Shown: positions 8,331-8,414 of the stretch, one piece after another
How positions within the stretch are numbered: the stretch's first letter is position 1
Layout of the letters: every line of letters begins with the position of its first letter
Source of the DNA: Veillonella sp.
Lineage (GTDB): Bacteria > Bacillota_C > Negativicutes > Veillonellales > Veillonellaceae
Assembly (NCBI GenBank): GCA_018367495.1
Contig: JAGZGB010000068.1
Span: 1 to 8,414 of the forward strand
DNA: 8,414 bases
Reading direction: 5' to 3'
Made by a program: the position numbers and the translations under genes
The notes under the pieces: model-generated
Databases searched by the model: none
The model's input: only the letters and a program-made list of their open reading frames with translations
What the model was told of the DNA's origin: nothing

Positions 8331-8370
8331 ACTTTTGTTATGTTATAGATTAAGCTTGGAGGTGGAAACT

Positions 8371-8414
8371 ATGGCAAACCTTTGCGAAGTATGTGGCAAA
8401 TCCACATCTAGCGG
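8371..8414 (+). CDS. rpmB: Ribosomal protein L28, N-terminal fragment (cut by window end)
   Basis: L28 is a small structural protein of the 50S ribosomal subunit, usually about 60 to 80 residues. Only 14 full codons are visible. They begin MANLCEVCGK, which matches the conserved N-terminus of the zinc-binding form of L28 with its first CxxC pair (C5 and C8). GGAGG lies 8 nt before the ATG, and a good promoter lies upstream. The gene runs off the right edge, so the second cysteine pair and the end cannot be seen. It is divergent from recG; I recall rpmB and recG lying near each other in other Firmicutes. Confidence 0.87.
   Translation, partial: MANLCEVCGKSTSS

Overview
The window looks like a chromosomal housekeeping segment from a low-GC bacterium with strong Shine-Dalgarno sites. 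The mix of genes suggests a diderm Firmicute of the class Negativicutes, and Veillonella is my best guess. The reasons are AT-rich DNA, Firmicutes-style ribosome binding sites and a recG/rpmB neighbourhood, combined with a phosphatidylethanolamine pathway (pssA, psd) and surE. The genus is an inference from general knowledge; no 16S or marker search was possible.

Layout: all complete genes are on the minus strand, so transcription runs from the right edge to the left. At 8371 a plus-strand rpmB (ribosomal protein L28) begins and is cut by the window end. It diverges from recG across a 223-bp AT-rich spacer holding two perfect palindromes and a good rpmB promoter. Leftward come recG (8147-6105), a 132-bp gap with a candidate promoter, a 61-residue 4-oxalocrotonate tautomerase-family protein (5972-5787), a strong intrinsic terminator (5743-5785), and guaB (5711-4257). 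Then a tightly packed set follows: a WecG/TagA-family glycosyltransferase (TTG start), psd (GTG start, overlapping pssA by 8 bp), pssA, a membrane family-2 glycosyltransferase, and surE. The spacers in this set are 13 to 19 bp or overlaps. Last is tRNA-Leu(CAA) at the left edge, with its own perfect-consensus promoter.

How the genes fit together: pssA and psd form the two-step CDP-diacylglycerol to phosphatidylserine to phosphatidylethanolamine route. The two glycosyltransferases point to a surface glycan, so the middle of the operon is an envelope module. It is flanked by nucleotide metabolism genes: guaB (IMP to XMP) upstream and surE (nucleoside monophosphate phosphatase) downstream. guaB probably heads the transcript but sits about 24 nt after a terminator, so its expression may depend on read-through or on an unrecognised promoter.

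I did not find an obviously new system. The points most worth a second look are the terminator before guaB, the palindromes between recG and rpmB, and the orphan membrane glycosyltransferase. No gene-free stretch exceeds 300 bases.
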